Positions 32,881 through 42,428 of a stretch of 64,000 nucleotides of DNA are shown in pieces. The stretch spans positions 124,001 to 188,000 of the forward strand of contig CASEZY010000001.1 in assembly GCA_949292635.1 (NCBI GenBank), given 5' to 3'. Source of the DNA: an uncultured Methanomassiliicoccales archaeon (GTDB lineage Archaea; Thermoplasmatota; Thermoplasmata; Methanomassiliicoccales; Methanomethylophilaceae). The position numbers and the translations under genes were made by a program. The notes below the pieces were generated by a model. The model was not told where the DNA came from. It saw only the letters and a list, made by a program, of their open reading frames with translations, and made no database searches. Numbering within the stretch: the first letter of the stretch is position 1; each line of letters starts with the position of its first letter.

Positions 32881-34393
32881 CCAGCGCGAACAGGGCATCC
32901 GCAGCGGTGCTGCAGAGGTCCAGCAGGATGTTGGGGTAGACACCCAGGACGATGACTCCGATCACACATAGTGCGATGGCCACCAGGAAGGGCTTGCCGA
33001 TGGTGAGCTTCTCCTCGGTAGCGGGCTTCTCCACGTACATCGCCTTGACCACGCGAGCGTAGTAGTACAGCGATATGGCGGAGTTCAGCACTGCCACGAC
33101 GACCAGCCACAGCCAGGTCAGGTCTACTTCCGCTCCGGGAGCTGCGATGGCTCCGGAGAACAGGATGAACTTGGAGGTGAATCCTGCCAGCGGAGGGATA
33201 CCTGCCAGCGAGAACAGGAACAGCATCATGGCGGCTGCCGCGAAGGGAGCCCTCTTTGCCAGTCCGTTGTAGTCGCTGATCTTCTCGCCCAGTCCCGCGG
33301 TGATCAGTGCGGCGACCACCACGAAGGCCCCTCCCTTCATGACCACGTGGGTGAACATGTGGAAGAGACCGCCGACCACTACGTAGTTGGTCATGACGGC
33401 CAGGACGATCAGGATGTAACCCGCCTGAGCGATACTGGAGTAGGCCAGCATCCTCTTGATGTTGGTCTGGGAAATCGCAACGACGTTGCCCACGGTCATG
33501 GTGACGGCGGCCAGGATGGCGAAGACCATCTGGAAGCTCTCGGGCAGCACGCCAGTCCTCATGGCCACGAACATGACCAGGAAGATCTTCAGGATGACAG
33601 CGAATCCCATCTTCTTGGAGCCGGTGGCAAGGAAGCCGGACACAGGGGTCGAGGCTCCCTCGTAGACATCGGGGGACCAGGAGTGGAAGGGCACCGCGGA
33701 GATCTTGAAGCCGTAACCGGCGATCATACCGATGCAACCGATGACGAACGGCCAGTTGCCGGACATAGCGGACACGGCTGCGATGATGCCATCGGGGCCG
33801 TACAGGTCCAGGCTTCCGGTGACTCCGTAGATCATGGACATGCCGTACAGGGTCAGAGCGGAGGACAGCGCACCGATGATCAGATACTTGACCGCTGCCT
33901 CGGAGGCGCGGGCGTCGTTCTTCTTCAGGGCCACCAGGGCGTAGGAGAAGATACTGACGACCTCCACACCGACGAAGATGGCGATCAGGTTGGTGGCGCT
34001 GGCCACGAACATCATGGCCGCCACGGCACCGGCGATCAGAGCGTAGTACTCACCCTTGTGCTTGGTGGTCTCGACGTGTCCCTGGGAGATGAACACCGTC
34101 AGTGCACCGACGGCCAGGAACAGCAGCATCATCAGGCTGCTGAACGCATCGAACTGGAAGAGTCCGAACGCGGTGCCGTAGGTTACGGTGTGCATCATGA
34201 TGCAGGTGATGACGGCGGAAACCCCCATCAGCACGAAGGTCAGGATGGCCGAGGCCGTCCCCTTCTTCGTGATGAAGTAGAGGAGCGGCGACAGCACGGC
34301 TGCCACCAGCAGTATGACCTCAGGGAGCACATAGATCCCCTGTCCGAGGTAACCGGAAAGGGCGTCGATTATTGTGTTGAATATGTCTGCCAT
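32876..34393 (-). CDS. fpoN: Complex I-type membrane subunit FpoN (antiporter-like)
   Basis: This proton-pumping membrane subunit of the Fpo/complex I family is homologous to NuoN. It has about 14 hydrophobic helices over 505 residues, with the conserved KISAVPFHSWSPDVYEGASTPVSGF segment that carries the channel lysines, and a GFTSKFILF element in a late helix. GAGGTG precedes ATG 34393. It is the last gene of the operon: no fpoO follows. A T-rich terminator region comes next. Confidence 0.94.
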   Translation of the reverse strand: MADIFNTIIDALSGYLGQGIYVLPEVILLVAAVLSPLLYFITKKGTASAILTFVLMGVSAVITCIMMHTVTYGTAFGLFQFDAFSSLMMLLFLAVGALTVFISQGHVETTKHKGEYYALIAGAVAAMMFVASATNLIAIFVGVEVVSIFSYALVALKKNDARASEAAVKYLIIGALSSALTLYGMSMIYGVTGSLDLYGPDGIIAAVSAMSGNWPFVIGCIGMIAGYGFKISAVPFHSWSPDVYEGASTPVSGFLATGSKKMGFAVILKIFLVMFVAMRTGVLPESFQMVFAILAAVTMTVGNVVAISQTNIKRMLAYSSIAQAGYILIVLAVMTNYVVVGGLFHMFTHVVMKGGAFVVVAALITAGLGEKISDYNGLAKRAPFAAAAMMLFLFSLAGIPPLAGFTSKFILFSGAIAAPGAEVDLTWLWLVVVAVLNSAISLYYYARVVKAMYVEKPATEEKLTIGKPFLVAIALCVIGVIVLGVYPNILLDLCSTAADALFALV

Positions 34394-34403
34394 TTCTTTC
34401 ACC

Positions 34404-35888
34404 TCAGATTAGGGCAATGCCTCCCGCGAAGGTCATTATGTAGTCCGTTGCAAGGGTGGGCACGATACCGAACAGTGCGATGAGCACCGCAAGGACCGCC
34501 AGCACCACGCACTCGATGTTGCCGATGTCGTGGGCGTGCTCAAGGTCGATCTTGTCGGTCAGTCTGCCGAACAGGGTCTTCTGCATGGCCCAGATGTAGT
34601 ATCCGGCGGTCAGCAGCATGTAGAGCAGACCGAGCAGGATGAGCGGGGTCAGGTTGACACTGACCAGGTACTCCCACAGTCCGTACAGCAGGCCGAACTC
34701 GGCGATGAATCCCATCAGTCCGGGCAGTCCGAGGGACGCCATGAAGGCAATCATCATGAACAGCGCGAACTTGGGTGCCTTTCCGGCCATTCCGCCCAGC
34801 AGGCGCATGTCCCTGGTGCCGAAGTTGTGTCCGGCGAGACCGCAGACCATGAACAGGGCGGCGGAGATGAGACCATGAGCGAACATCTGGAAGATCGCGA
34901 ACTCGATTCCGATCTCGGACATGCATCCCATGCCAACCAGCACCATTCCCATGTGGCTGATGGATGAGTAGGCCACCATCTTCTTCAGGTCGTTCTGGGC
35001 GATGCAAGCGTACACGCCGTAGACCATGGCGAAGATACCGAGGCCGATCATCACAGGCTGCCAGTAGGGGAATGCGGCGCTGAAGATGTCAGCGTTCAGG
35101 CACACCCTGATGATACCGTAGGAACCCATCTTCAGCATGACACCGGCCAGCAGGACGGAACCTGCGGTAGGTGCCTCCACGTGGGCATCCGGCAGCCAGG
35201 TGTGGAACGGCGGCACGGGCATCTTGACCGCGAAGCCGAAGAACAGCAGGCCGAACAGGAAGATCTGCATCATCAGTGGCAGATCGGCTCCGGCAGCGAC
35301 GGCGGCGAAGGAGAAGTCCCCTCCGGTGGTGCCGAAGACCAGGCCGAAGATACCGATCAGCATGACCAGCGAGGCCACGTGGGTGTAGATGAAGAACTTG
35401 ATCGCAGAGTAGTGCCTGCGGGGTCCTCCGTACCACGAGATCAGGAAGAACATGGGGATCAGGGTCACTTCCCACATGATGTAGAACAGGAAGTAGTCCT
35501 GGGCCATGTACACTCCCATCAGTCCGACCTCCATCGCCAGCAGCAGGGCGTGGAAGTAGTTGGGCCTGTCCTCCTCGTTCCAGCTGAAGATGACCACGAG
35601 GAACATCAGCAGCGCGGTGAGGAAGACCATCAGGATGCTCAGACCGTCGATGGCGAAGATGATGCTCATCTTGATGCCGGCGGACTCGATCCAAGCGTAG
35701 CTCTCAGTGAGGTTTGCGAGGTCGGAGGACGGCAGGATCATCACGTACAGCGACAGCACGAGGGCTATCGCGGTGAAGACCAACGCCACGACCTTGGCGT
35801 ACTTTGTCCTGGTGCCGCCCATGAAGAGGGTCAGTATGGCTCCGATCAGCGGGATCAGCACCAGCAGGCTAAGGATAGGAATATCCAT
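34404..35888 (-). CDS. fpoM: Complex I-type membrane subunit FpoM (antiporter-like)
   Basis: This NuoM homologue and proton channel has 494 residues and about 14 helices. The family signature VKMPVPPFHTWLPDAHVEAPTAGSVLLAGVMLKMGSY is present in pieces around residues 225-260, with the key Lys and Glu positions intact (for example WEVTLIPMFFLI for the helix-5 Glu). It starts one base after the stop of fpoL and is followed by fpoN after ten bases. Confidence 0.95.
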   Translation of the reverse strand: MDIPILSLLVLIPLIGAILTLFMGGTRTKYAKVVALVFTAIALVLSLYVMILPSSDLANLTESYAWIESAGIKMSIIFAIDGLSILMVFLTALLMFLVVIFSWNEEDRPNYFHALLLAMEVGLMGVYMAQDYFLFYIMWEVTLIPMFFLISWYGGPRRHYSAIKFFIYTHVASLVMLIGIFGLVFGTTGGDFSFAAVAAGADLPLMMQIFLFGLLFFGFAVKMPVPPFHTWLPDAHVEAPTAGSVLLAGVMLKMGSYGIIRVCLNADIFSAAFPYWQPVMIGLGIFAMVYGVYACIAQNDLKKMVAYSSISHMGMVLVGMGCMSEIGIEFAIFQMFAHGLISAALFMVCGLAGHNFGTRDMRLLGGMAGKAPKFALFMMIAFMASLGLPGLMGFIAEFGLLYGLWEYLVSVNLTPLILLGLLYMLLTAGYYIWAMQKTLFGRLTDKIDLEHAHDIGNIECVVLAVLAVLIALFGIVPTLATDYIMTFAGGIALI

Positions 35889-37952
35889 TTAGAACCCCCC
35901 TCCGTAGCAGACCATCAGGACGATGACGGCGATGGTGACCAGCACTCCGATCACGACGTACGCGGCATAGTCGCGCACGTAACCGGTCTGGACCTGGCTC
36001 AGGCCCTCTCCGCTGCCTACAACGGCGTTGGAGAGTCCGTTGACCGTACCGTCGATGACGTTTCTGTCGATTATGTCGACTCCCTTAGCCACACCGTATC
36101 CCAGCTTCCAGGAGATCTGGTTGTACAGCTGGGGGAAGTAGTACCTGTTGGCGACGAGCCTGTATAGGAATCCCTTCTTGGTCTGGTCGAAGTTGTCAGC
36201 GATGTAGGGCTTCTTGACATACATCATGTATGCGATGGCTATACCGGCGACGGCAAGCACGATGGCGACGTATGTCCAGACGTTTGTGAAGATCTCCTCC
36301 AGGATGTGCATCGAGTCGTGGAACCCGAGGTACAGGCCGAGGTCCGCGAGGGCCCCGCCCAGGCCGGGAGCCAGGGACTGGATGATGAAGTAGGAGAAGT
36401 TGACCAGCACGATCAGTCCGATGAACGCGGCGAACACGCCCAGGATCATCAGAGGCACGGTCATGGTCTTCGGAGACTCACCGTGGCAGTGGCCGCGAGG
36501 CTCGCCCATGAAGGTGAGGAACCACATGCGGAACATGTAGAACGCGGTCATGAAGGCCGTGATCATACCCAAGATGAACAGCACGCAGAACACGGAACCC
36601 ATGCCCAGGCCGTCGTGGAACGGGGCGAAGGCTGCCTCCAGGACCAGGTCCTTGGACCAGAATCCGGAGAATATGGGGATTCCTGCGATGGACAGCGAAC
36701 CGATCAGCATGGTGTATGCCGTGATAGGCATGGACTTCCTGAGACCACCCATCTTGCGCATGTCCTCCGTACCGGTGGCGTGGATGACGGAACCGGAACA
36801 CAGGAACAGCAGGGCCTTGAAGAAGGCGTGGTTGATCATGTGCAGGATGCCCGCGGCGTAGCCCATGGTACCCAGGGTGATCAGTGCCTGGTTGCCTTCC
36901 TGCATACCGATGGAGATCAGGTAGCCGCCGGCTCCCAGAGCGAGGATCATGTATCCCAGCTGGGACAGGGTGGAGTACGCCAGGACCCTCTTGATGTTCA
37001 TGTTGTTGAGGGCCATGCTCGCGGTGTAGATCGCGGTGACACCACCGATGATCGCGACGAACAGCATCGCGTCGGAGCTGGTGACGAACAGCGGGTAGGA
37101 CCTGGCGACCAGGTACACACCGGCCTTGACCATGGTGGCCGCATGAATCAATGCGGAAACGGTGGTGGGGCCGGCCATGGCGTCGGGCAGCCAGTCGTGC
37201 AGCGGGAACTGCGCGGACTTTCCGATGACACCGCCGAACATCAGCAGGATACCGATGTTGATCAGGGTGGGGTTGTTGGCGTACACCGTCTGGGCGTTGC
37301 TGAATATGTAGTCGTAATCCAGCGAGCCGAAGGCGTAGAGCAGGACGAACAGACCGGCCATCAGGCACACGTCACCGGCACGGGTGACCAGGAATGCCTT
37401 CTTGGCGGCGGAGGCTGCGTTGTCCGAGGCGTCGTCGCCCTCGTGGTGCTTGAAGCTCCAGAACCCGATGAGCAGGTAGGAGCACAATCCCATGACCTCC
37501 CAGAACACGAACATCTCGAGGAAGTTGCTGGAGACGGCCAGACCGAGCATTCCCGTCAGGAAGAGGGAGACCTCGGCGTAGTAGCGCCTCTTCTTCTCGC
37601 CCTGGTCGTGCATGTACCCGAGGGAGTACACGAAGATCAGGGTGGAGATGAACGATGCGAACAGCATCATTATGCATGCCAGGGAGTCGATGTAGACACC
37701 GAAGTTGATGGACAGACCACCGATGTTCAGCCACTCGATGGGGCCGATGATGATGGCCTCGCCGAGCTTGTACGCATCGGAGGTGTAGTAGTCGTACGCC
37801 ACCAGCGCGGACATGACGAAGGCGAACAGCGCTCCGAAGATCGCGATGTATCCGCCCTTCTCGGGGGTCTTGTGGCCGAGCAGTCCCACTATGACGAAGC
37901 ACAGTGCGGGGACCAGCGGGACCAGCCAAGCAAAGTCAACGAATCCCATCAT
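35889..37952 (-). CDS. fpoL: Complex I-type membrane subunit FpoL (antiporter-like)
   Basis: This NuoL homologue of 687 residues has about 16 helices and the long lateral region near the C-terminus. Signatures are FWEVMGLCSYLLIGFW, AQFPLHDWLPDAMAGPTTVSALIHAATMVKAGVY (as separate pieces) and SGFWSKDLVLE. It should pump protons as part of the membrane arm. GAGGTGG lies before two adjacent ATGs (37952 and 37949); either may be used. Confidence 0.95.
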   Translation of the reverse strand: MMGFVDFAWLVPLVPALCFVIVGLLGHKTPEKGGYIAIFGALFAFVMSALVAYDYYTSDAYKLGEAIIIGPIEWLNIGGLSINFGVYIDSLACIMMLFASFISTLIFVYSLGYMHDQGEKKRRYYAEVSLFLTGMLGLAVSSNFLEMFVFWEVMGLCSYLLIGFWSFKHHEGDDASDNAASAAKKAFLVTRAGDVCLMAGLFVLLYAFGSLDYDYIFSNAQTVYANNPTLINIGILLMFGGVIGKSAQFPLHDWLPDAMAGPTTVSALIHAATMVKAGVYLVARSYPLFVTSSDAMLFVAIIGGVTAIYTASMALNNMNIKRVLAYSTLSQLGYMILALGAGGYLISIGMQEGNQALITLGTMGYAAGILHMINHAFFKALLFLCSGSVIHATGTEDMRKMGGLRKSMPITAYTMLIGSLSIAGIPIFSGFWSKDLVLEAAFAPFHDGLGMGSVFCVLFILGMITAFMTAFYMFRMWFLTFMGEPRGHCHGESPKTMTVPLMILGVFAAFIGLIVLVNFSYFIIQSLAPGLGGALADLGLYLGFHDSMHILEEIFTNVWTYVAIVLAVAGIAIAYMMYVKKPYIADNFDQTKKGFLYRLVANRYYFPQLYNQISWKLGYGVAKGVDIIDRNVIDGTVNGLSNAVVGSGEGLSQVQTGYVRDYAAYVVIGVLVTIAVIVLMVCYGGGF

Positions 37953-37953
37953 T

Positions 37954-38256
37954 TTACCACCTCATGGTCGACAGGTCGTCGACTTCGGTCGTCTTGTTCA
38001 GCTTGTACGCGTTGAGCATCAGTGCGATACCGACGGCGACCTCTGCGGCGGCTACTGCGATGGTCATGATCACAAAGACCTGACCGGAGGCGCTTCCGCT
38101 GTAGGACGCGAAGGTGATGAAGTTGATGTTCGCGGCGTTGAGCATCAGCTCGATGCTCATCAGGGTAACCAGTCCCCTCTTGGAGGACAGGATGCCGTAC
38201 AGTCCGATGGCGAAGAGTATGGCAGCGAATCCGAGGAAGAACTCCATTCCGATCAT
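37954..38256 (-). CDS. fpoK: Complex I-type membrane subunit FpoK
   Basis: This NuoK homologue of 100 residues has three helices with the conserved glutamates: LMSIELMLNAANINF in helix 2 and AVAAAEVAVGIALML in helix 3. It lies in the membrane arm near the quinone-analogue module. Its ATG overlaps the stop of the preceding fpoJ part (ATGA). Confidence 0.95.
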   Translation of the reverse strand: MIGMEFFLGFAAILFAIGLYGILSSKRGLVTLMSIELMLNAANINFITFASYSGSASGQVFVIMTIAVAAAEVAVGIALMLNAYKLNKTTEVDDLSTMRW

Positions 38257-38540
38257 TCCTCATCATCCTCCTCTTCTCTCGAGATGCAGACACCCGCTAT
38301 CATGGCACCGAACATCAGGGTTCCCAGGATGAGGAACAGACCATAGTAGTTCTCGAACAGCACATGGTTCAGGCTGTTGTTGGAGAGCTCTCCGCCCTCA
38401 TCGGGCTGGAATGCGATGCCGTCTTCCGGAACGCCGTCGGCGTAGTCGGGGCCGAGGGAGTTCCAATCCGTGCCAACGATCACAGCTCCGAAGACGAGGA
38501 CGACTGCGATGCCGAGCACTGCTGCGACTTTCTTGTTCAT
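38253..38540 (-). CDS. fpoJ: FpoJ, C-terminal half (split NuoJ homologue)
   Basis: The 95-residue protein has one helix near the N-terminus (VLGIAVVLVFGAVIVG), an extramembrane polar stretch of about 40 residues, and one helix near the end (NYYGLFLILGTLMFGAMIAGV). NuoJ is normally one protein of five helices. Here the last two helices are a separate gene, directly after the N-terminal part, as in other methanogen fpo operons. The acidic tail EEEDDEE is short. Confidence 0.88.
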   Translation of the reverse strand: MNKKVAAVLGIAVVLVFGAVIVGTDWNSLGPDYADGVPEDGIAFQPDEGGELSNNSLNHVLFENYYGLFLILGTLMFGAMIAGVCISREEEDDEE

Positions 38541-38541
38541 A

Positions 38542-38874
38542 TCAGTCCTCCTCCTCTCCGACGATGGTCCTCCTGGTCAGCATGATGCTGAACGCGAAGA
38601 GGATCGTGATGGCACCCACGTAGACCATCATCTGCACGACACCCACCAGCTCCGCGTTGAGGAAGTAGTAGGTGACGGCGACGCAGGTGAAGACCAGCGC
38701 GAGGTAGAATGCGCTGTGCATGATCTCCTTGGAGGTCACCACCTTCAGTGCCGCCAGGATGGCAATGATAGCCAGGATGATGAACGCAACGGCGTCCATG
38801 TTGTTGTATGCGGTCTCCAGCACACCGACGATGTAGTCGATAACGGAGTTGACCGCCGCTCCTATGTCTACCAT
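38542..38874 (-). CDS. fpoJ: FpoJ, N-terminal half (split NuoJ homologue)
   Basis: The 110-residue protein has three helices. It contains the NuoJ motif HSAFYLALVFTCVAVTYYFLNAELVG in pieces, followed by MMVYVGAITILFAFSIML, which holds the conserved GAI turn. The second half of NuoJ is the next gene, one base away. Together they make one complete subunit of the membrane arm. Confidence 0.9.
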   Translation of the reverse strand: MVDIGAAVNSVIDYIVGVLETAYNNMDAVAFIILAIIAILAALKVVTSKEIMHSAFYLALVFTCVAVTYYFLNAELVGVVQMMVYVGAITILFAFSIMLTRRTIVGEEED

Positions 38875-38875
38875 A

Positions 38876-39616
38876 TCAAAGCACCTCGTTCATCTTCAAT
38901 GCGTCCTTGGGACAGTCGATGACGCAGTTCGAGCAGGAGATGCAGACCTTGTCATCTATCTTGGGGCGCTTGATGTCCTTTCCTTTGTCGTTCTGACCCA
39001 CCACGATCATCTCGATGGCGTTGACCGGGCAGACCTTGGCGCACTTGGAGCAGCTGATGCACTTGCTGTCCTCCAGGACCGGGCGGTCCGTCTTGTAGAA
39101 CGCCGTGGGCTGGTCGGTGATGCCCTTCGCGATGTTCGACATGAGGTGCTCCTCGATGTGGACCTCCATCATATCGGTGGTGTACTCGAAGTGGAGCCTG
39201 CGGGGGTCGTAGATCAGGTCCTTCCTGGTGAACTCCGCCAGCTCGTAGTCGGTGGTGGTGGTCATGGCGTCCACCGGGCAGTACTCTGCGCAGTAGCCGC
39301 ACATCATGCATCTTCCGATGTTCACCTGGGGCCTCTTGACCATGTTGCCCGCGTCGTCGGCCACCTCCACCAGCTCGATGCAGGTGGTGGGGCACACCCT
39401 CTCGCAGATGCCGCAACCGAGACACCTGTCGAAGCGGAGACCGGGGCGTCCGCGGTAGTTGTCCGGGACCCACTCCTTCTCGTAGGGGTAGAGGATGGTC
39501 ACAGGCCTGTGGGGAACGGTCTTGGTGAAGAAGTGCCTCAGGACCTTGCCCAGGGGCGCGATCACTCCGGTACCCTTGAATTTCTTAGGGTATTTGTCCA
39601 GATATTTCATAGGCAT
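38876..39616 (-). CDS. fpoI: FpoI with four [4Fe-4S] motifs (extended NuoI homologue)
   Basis: NuoI-type subunits carry two [4Fe-4S] clusters that pass electrons through the peripheral arm. Here residues 1-125 match that form (C65-C68-C71-C75 and C103-C106-C109-C113). An added C-terminal ferredoxin-like domain at 180-240 has two more full motifs (C186-C189-C192-C196 and C225-C228-C231-C235). The total of 246 residues is well above a two-cluster subunit. Since fpoF, the F420H2 input subunit, is missing, the extra clusters may take electrons from reduced ferredoxin. ATG 39616 is used; ATG 39610 is also possible. Confidence 0.92.
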   Translation of the reverse strand: MPMKYLDKYPKKFKGTGVIAPLGKVLRHFFTKTVPHRPVTILYPYEKEWVPDNYRGRPGLRFDRCLGCGICERVCPTTCIELVEVADDAGNMVKRPQVNIGRCMMCGYCAEYCPVDAMTTTTDYELAEFTRKDLIYDPRRLHFEYTTDMMEVHIEEHLMSNIAKGITDQPTAFYKTDRPVLEDSKCISCSKCAKVCPVNAIEMIVVGQNDKGKDIKRPKIDDKVCISCSNCVIDCPKDALKMNEVL

Positions 39617-39617
39617 A

Positions 39618-40799
39618 TCACATCACCCCCGTGACCTTCAGCAGGATCACAATAGCCAGGTTGATCACCGACAGGGGCATGAGCGCCTTCCATCCGATGT
39701 TCAGGATCTGATCGGTCCTGACACGGGGCAGAGCAGCCCTTGCGAGGACGAAGATGAAGAACACCAGCGCGACCTTCAGCAGGAACACGATCTCGGGCAG
39801 ATACATCTGGTACCAGTCGGTTCCGCCGATGACAGGGAACGCCCAGCCGCCCAGGTACATGAACACGACCAGGGCGCATGCCACGTAGCCTCTGAAGTAG
39901 TCTCCCAACATGATGAGACCCCACTTCATACCGGCGTACTCGGTCTGCCATCCCTCGACAAGCTCGGCCTCGGCCTCGGAAAGGTCGAAGGGCACACGCT
40001 CGGACTCGGCCACCGCACAGACGATACAGGTGAAGAAACCGATGACCTGCGGGATGACGAACCACATGTGCGTATCCTGATAGGCAACGATGTCATTGAT
40101 GTTGAAGCTCCCGGCCATCAGGACGGTTCCGGCCAGCAGGATGAGCATGGGTATCTCGTAGGATATCATCAGCTCGGCGGCACGGAGACCTCCGATCAGG
40201 GAGTACTTGTTGTTCTGGGACCATCCGGCACAGAGGATCAGGAAAGGTGCCAGCGCGAACAGCGCGAAGATGATCAGGAGACCGGCCTGGTAGTCCACGA
40301 TGAACCACCTGTTGGACAGCGGGACCATGCATGCCAGCAACACGGAGGTACCGATGACCAGGGCCACAGCCCACCAGTAGATCTTCTTGTCGATGGCCTT
40401 GGGGACCACGTTCTCCTTCATGAAGGTCTTCAGACCGTCTCCGAGACACTGCATGAATCCCTTCAGACCGATCATGGTTCCGCGCCTGTCCATCATCCTA
40501 CCGAGGACCTTACGCTCCTCCCATAGCATGAGCAGACAGAACACGAATCCGACGGCGAAGATGACCACGACCATCAGGATGATGGCGAAACCGTTGGTCA
40601 CCGGGTCGGATATGAGCCAGTCGGAGACCCCGTTGTTGGGGAAGATCAGGTTGATGAGCCAGGCGATCAGTCCGCCCAGGGACTCCCAGATCTTCACACC
40701 GATGGTGTAGGGGAGGTTGAAGACATCATAGGGGGACATTGCCACGATGGCGTCAGTGCCCCTGTTGACGATGAAGTTCAGAATGCTCTCGTAAGCCAT
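39618..40799 (-). CDS. fpoH: Complex I-type membrane subunit FpoH
   Basis: This NuoH homologue links the membrane and peripheral arms and forms part of the quinone (methanophenazine-type) site. Its 393 residues have about eight helices, with the conserved WEERKVLGRMMDRRG loop, SLIGGLRAAELMISYEIP, and ESERVPFDLSEAEAELVEGW. The N-terminal 80 residues are longer than usual. AGGTGATT precedes ATG 40799. Confidence 0.95.
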   Translation of the reverse strand: MAYESILNFIVNRGTDAIVAMSPYDVFNLPYTIGVKIWESLGGLIAWLINLIFPNNGVSDWLISDPVTNGFAIILMVVVIFAVGFVFCLLMLWEERKVLGRMMDRRGTMIGLKGFMQCLGDGLKTFMKENVVPKAIDKKIYWWAVALVIGTSVLLACMVPLSNRWFIVDYQAGLLIIFALFALAPFLILCAGWSQNNKYSLIGGLRAAELMISYEIPMLILLAGTVLMAGSFNINDIVAYQDTHMWFVIPQVIGFFTCIVCAVAESERVPFDLSEAEAELVEGWQTEYAGMKWGLIMLGDYFRGYVACALVVFMYLGGWAFPVIGGTDWYQMYLPEIVFLLKVALVFFIFVLARAALPRVRTDQILNIGWKALMPLSVINLAIVILLKVTGVM

Positions 40800-40805
40800 A
40801 CCCAA

Positions 40806-41921
40806 TCACCTGTCGGTCTCTCCGAGGCACATGTCGATCATTGCCATGATTGCCGGGATATCGGCGATCCTGACACCCTCGACCATGTGCTTGGATGCTG
40901 AAACGTTCACGAACACGGGGCTGCGGACCTTGAGCCTGTAGGGGCTCTCGGAACCGTCGGAGACCAGGTACATGAGACCCTCTCCGCGGGGGTCCTCGAT
41001 CCTTGCCATGTGGGTCCCCTCGGGGATGCACTTGGGCACCTTGAGCCTGTAGGGGGCGGTCTTGGGGATGGACTCCAGCTTCTTCATGGCCTGCCTGATG
41101 ATCTCGCAGGACTGGAACATCTCCTCGATCCTGATCATGTACCTGGAGTACGCGTCTCCCTCCTTGAGGACAGGGACCTCGAAGTCCATCTCTCCGTAGG
41201 CGTCGTAGGGGTCGTCGCGGCGGATATCGTAGTCCACTCCGCATCCCCTCATGGCAGGTCCGGTGATGCCGTAGTTGGCGACATCCTTGCGGGTGATGTA
41301 CCCGATTCCCTTCATCCTGCCCACGAAGATGGATGACTCATCGGTCAGCTTGATGATGTCCCAGAGGGACTTCTCGAACCTCTCGATGGCTCTCATGCAG
41401 TCCCTCTCGAAGTAATAGGGCATGTCGTTCCTGACCCCTCCGATACGGGGGTAGTTAGTTGTGAGTCTCTGCCCGCAGAGCCTTACGTTGAGGTCAAGGA
41501 TGAACTCCCTCTCCCTCAGGGCCCACAGGAAGATGGTCAGGTTTCCGACATCGGTTCCGACCGCGGCCAGCCACATCAGGTGAGACTGGATACGGCAGAT
41601 CTCGTCAGCCACCACGCGGAGGTACTGCGCCCTCTCAGGGACCTCGATGTCCAGCGCCTCCTCGGCCACCTTACAGAACAGGTGGGACCAGGTCATGGAG
41701 GCGGAATAGCACAGACGGTCCGCCATGGGGATGATCTTAGCGTAGGTCCTGTTCTCGCATTCCTTCTCCCATCCGCGGTGAAGGTATCCGACCTCGGGCT
41801 CGGCATCCGTGATGATCTCACCGTCGACCTCGACCCTGAGGGTCCAGAGACCGTGGGAGAACGGGTGCTGAGGGCCCATGGTGACCCACATCCTGTCAGC
41901 TTTCATCTTCTCTTCAGCCAT
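40806..41921 (-). CDS. fpoD: Complex I-type peripheral subunit FpoD
   Basis: This NuoD homologue (49 kDa family) is related to the large subunit of [NiFe] hydrogenases but without nickel ligands. Signatures include MGPQHPFSHGLWTL, EVGYLHRGWEKE, and GPAMRGCGVDYDIRRDDPY; no CxxC pairs are found at either end. It helps form the electron-acceptor site with FpoH and FpoB. The ATG at 41921 overlaps the fpoC stop (TGATG). The longer open frame to 42248 is only a shadow of fpoC. Confidence 0.95.
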   Translation of the reverse strand: MAEEKMKADRMWVTMGPQHPFSHGLWTLRVEVDGEIITDAEPEVGYLHRGWEKECENRTYAKIIPMADRLCYSASMTWSHLFCKVAEEALDIEVPERAQYLRVVADEICRIQSHLMWLAAVGTDVGNLTIFLWALREREFILDLNVRLCGQRLTTNYPRIGGVRNDMPYYFERDCMRAIERFEKSLWDIIKLTDESSIFVGRMKGIGYITRKDVANYGITGPAMRGCGVDYDIRRDDPYDAYGEMDFEVPVLKEGDAYSRYMIRIEEMFQSCEIIRQAMKKLESIPKTAPYRLKVPKCIPEGTHMARIEDPRGEGLMYLVSDGSESPYRLKVRSPVFVNVSASKHMVEGVRIADIPAIMAMIDMCLGETDR

Positions 41922-42424
41922 CACTCCTGCCCCCTGAGCTTGTATGACTTCCTGAAGGGGTAGAACTCGTAGCTCTTCGGTGTCAGCAGCCTCTCCAGCT
42001 TGGGGTGGCCGTCGAACACGATACCGAACAGCTCGTAGGTCTCCCTCTCGTGCCAGTTGGCACCCTCCCAGATGAGGGCGACGGACGGCACGTGGAGGTC
42101 GTCGTTGGGAACGTCCACGGTGATCTCGACCACCATGGAGGTGAGATAGTTGGTGATGTGGTAGACCACCTGCATGTGGTCCACCCAGTCCACGCCGGTG
42201 ACGGCGGAGGCGTGCTCGAAGTTGAGCTTGTCGTGAAGGTACTTGCAAAGGTCATAGATGACCTCCCTGTCGGCCTTCATGAACAGCCTCCTGCCCTCGT
42301 TGATGGCCCTGATGTTCTTCTTGGTGGACTCGGTGAAGGTCACCTTGTCGCCGAACTCGGCCTTGACGAGGGAGACGATATCATCGCGGGACGGTTTCTC
42401 AATGATGTTCGCGTCTTCGCTCAT
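41921..42424 (-). CDS. fpoC: Complex I-type peripheral subunit FpoC
   Basis: This NuoC homologue (30 kDa family) of 167 residues has the conserved segment ALIWEGANWHERETYELFGIVFDGHPKLERLL in pieces, and FRKSYKLRGQE at the end. It is structural in the peripheral arm and binds FpoD, its translationally coupled neighbour. Confidence 0.94.
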   Translation of the reverse strand: MSEDANIIEKPSRDDIVSLVKAEFGDKVTFTESTKKNIRAINEGRRLFMKADREVIYDLCKYLHDKLNFEHASAVTGVDWVDHMQVVYHITNYLTSMVVEITVDVPNDDLHVPSVALIWEGANWHERETYELFGIVFDGHPKLERLLTPKSYEFYPFRKSYKLRGQE

Positions 42425-42428
42425 GATA

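Noticed and set aside
33347-38015. Long forward-strand open frames of 378 and 569 codons opposite fpoN, fpoM, fpoL and fpoK
   Set aside because: They are antisense shadows caused by GC-rich codon bias. Their translations are low-complexity (His, Gly, Glu, Gln rich) with no domain, while the reverse strand encodes clear complex I subunits.
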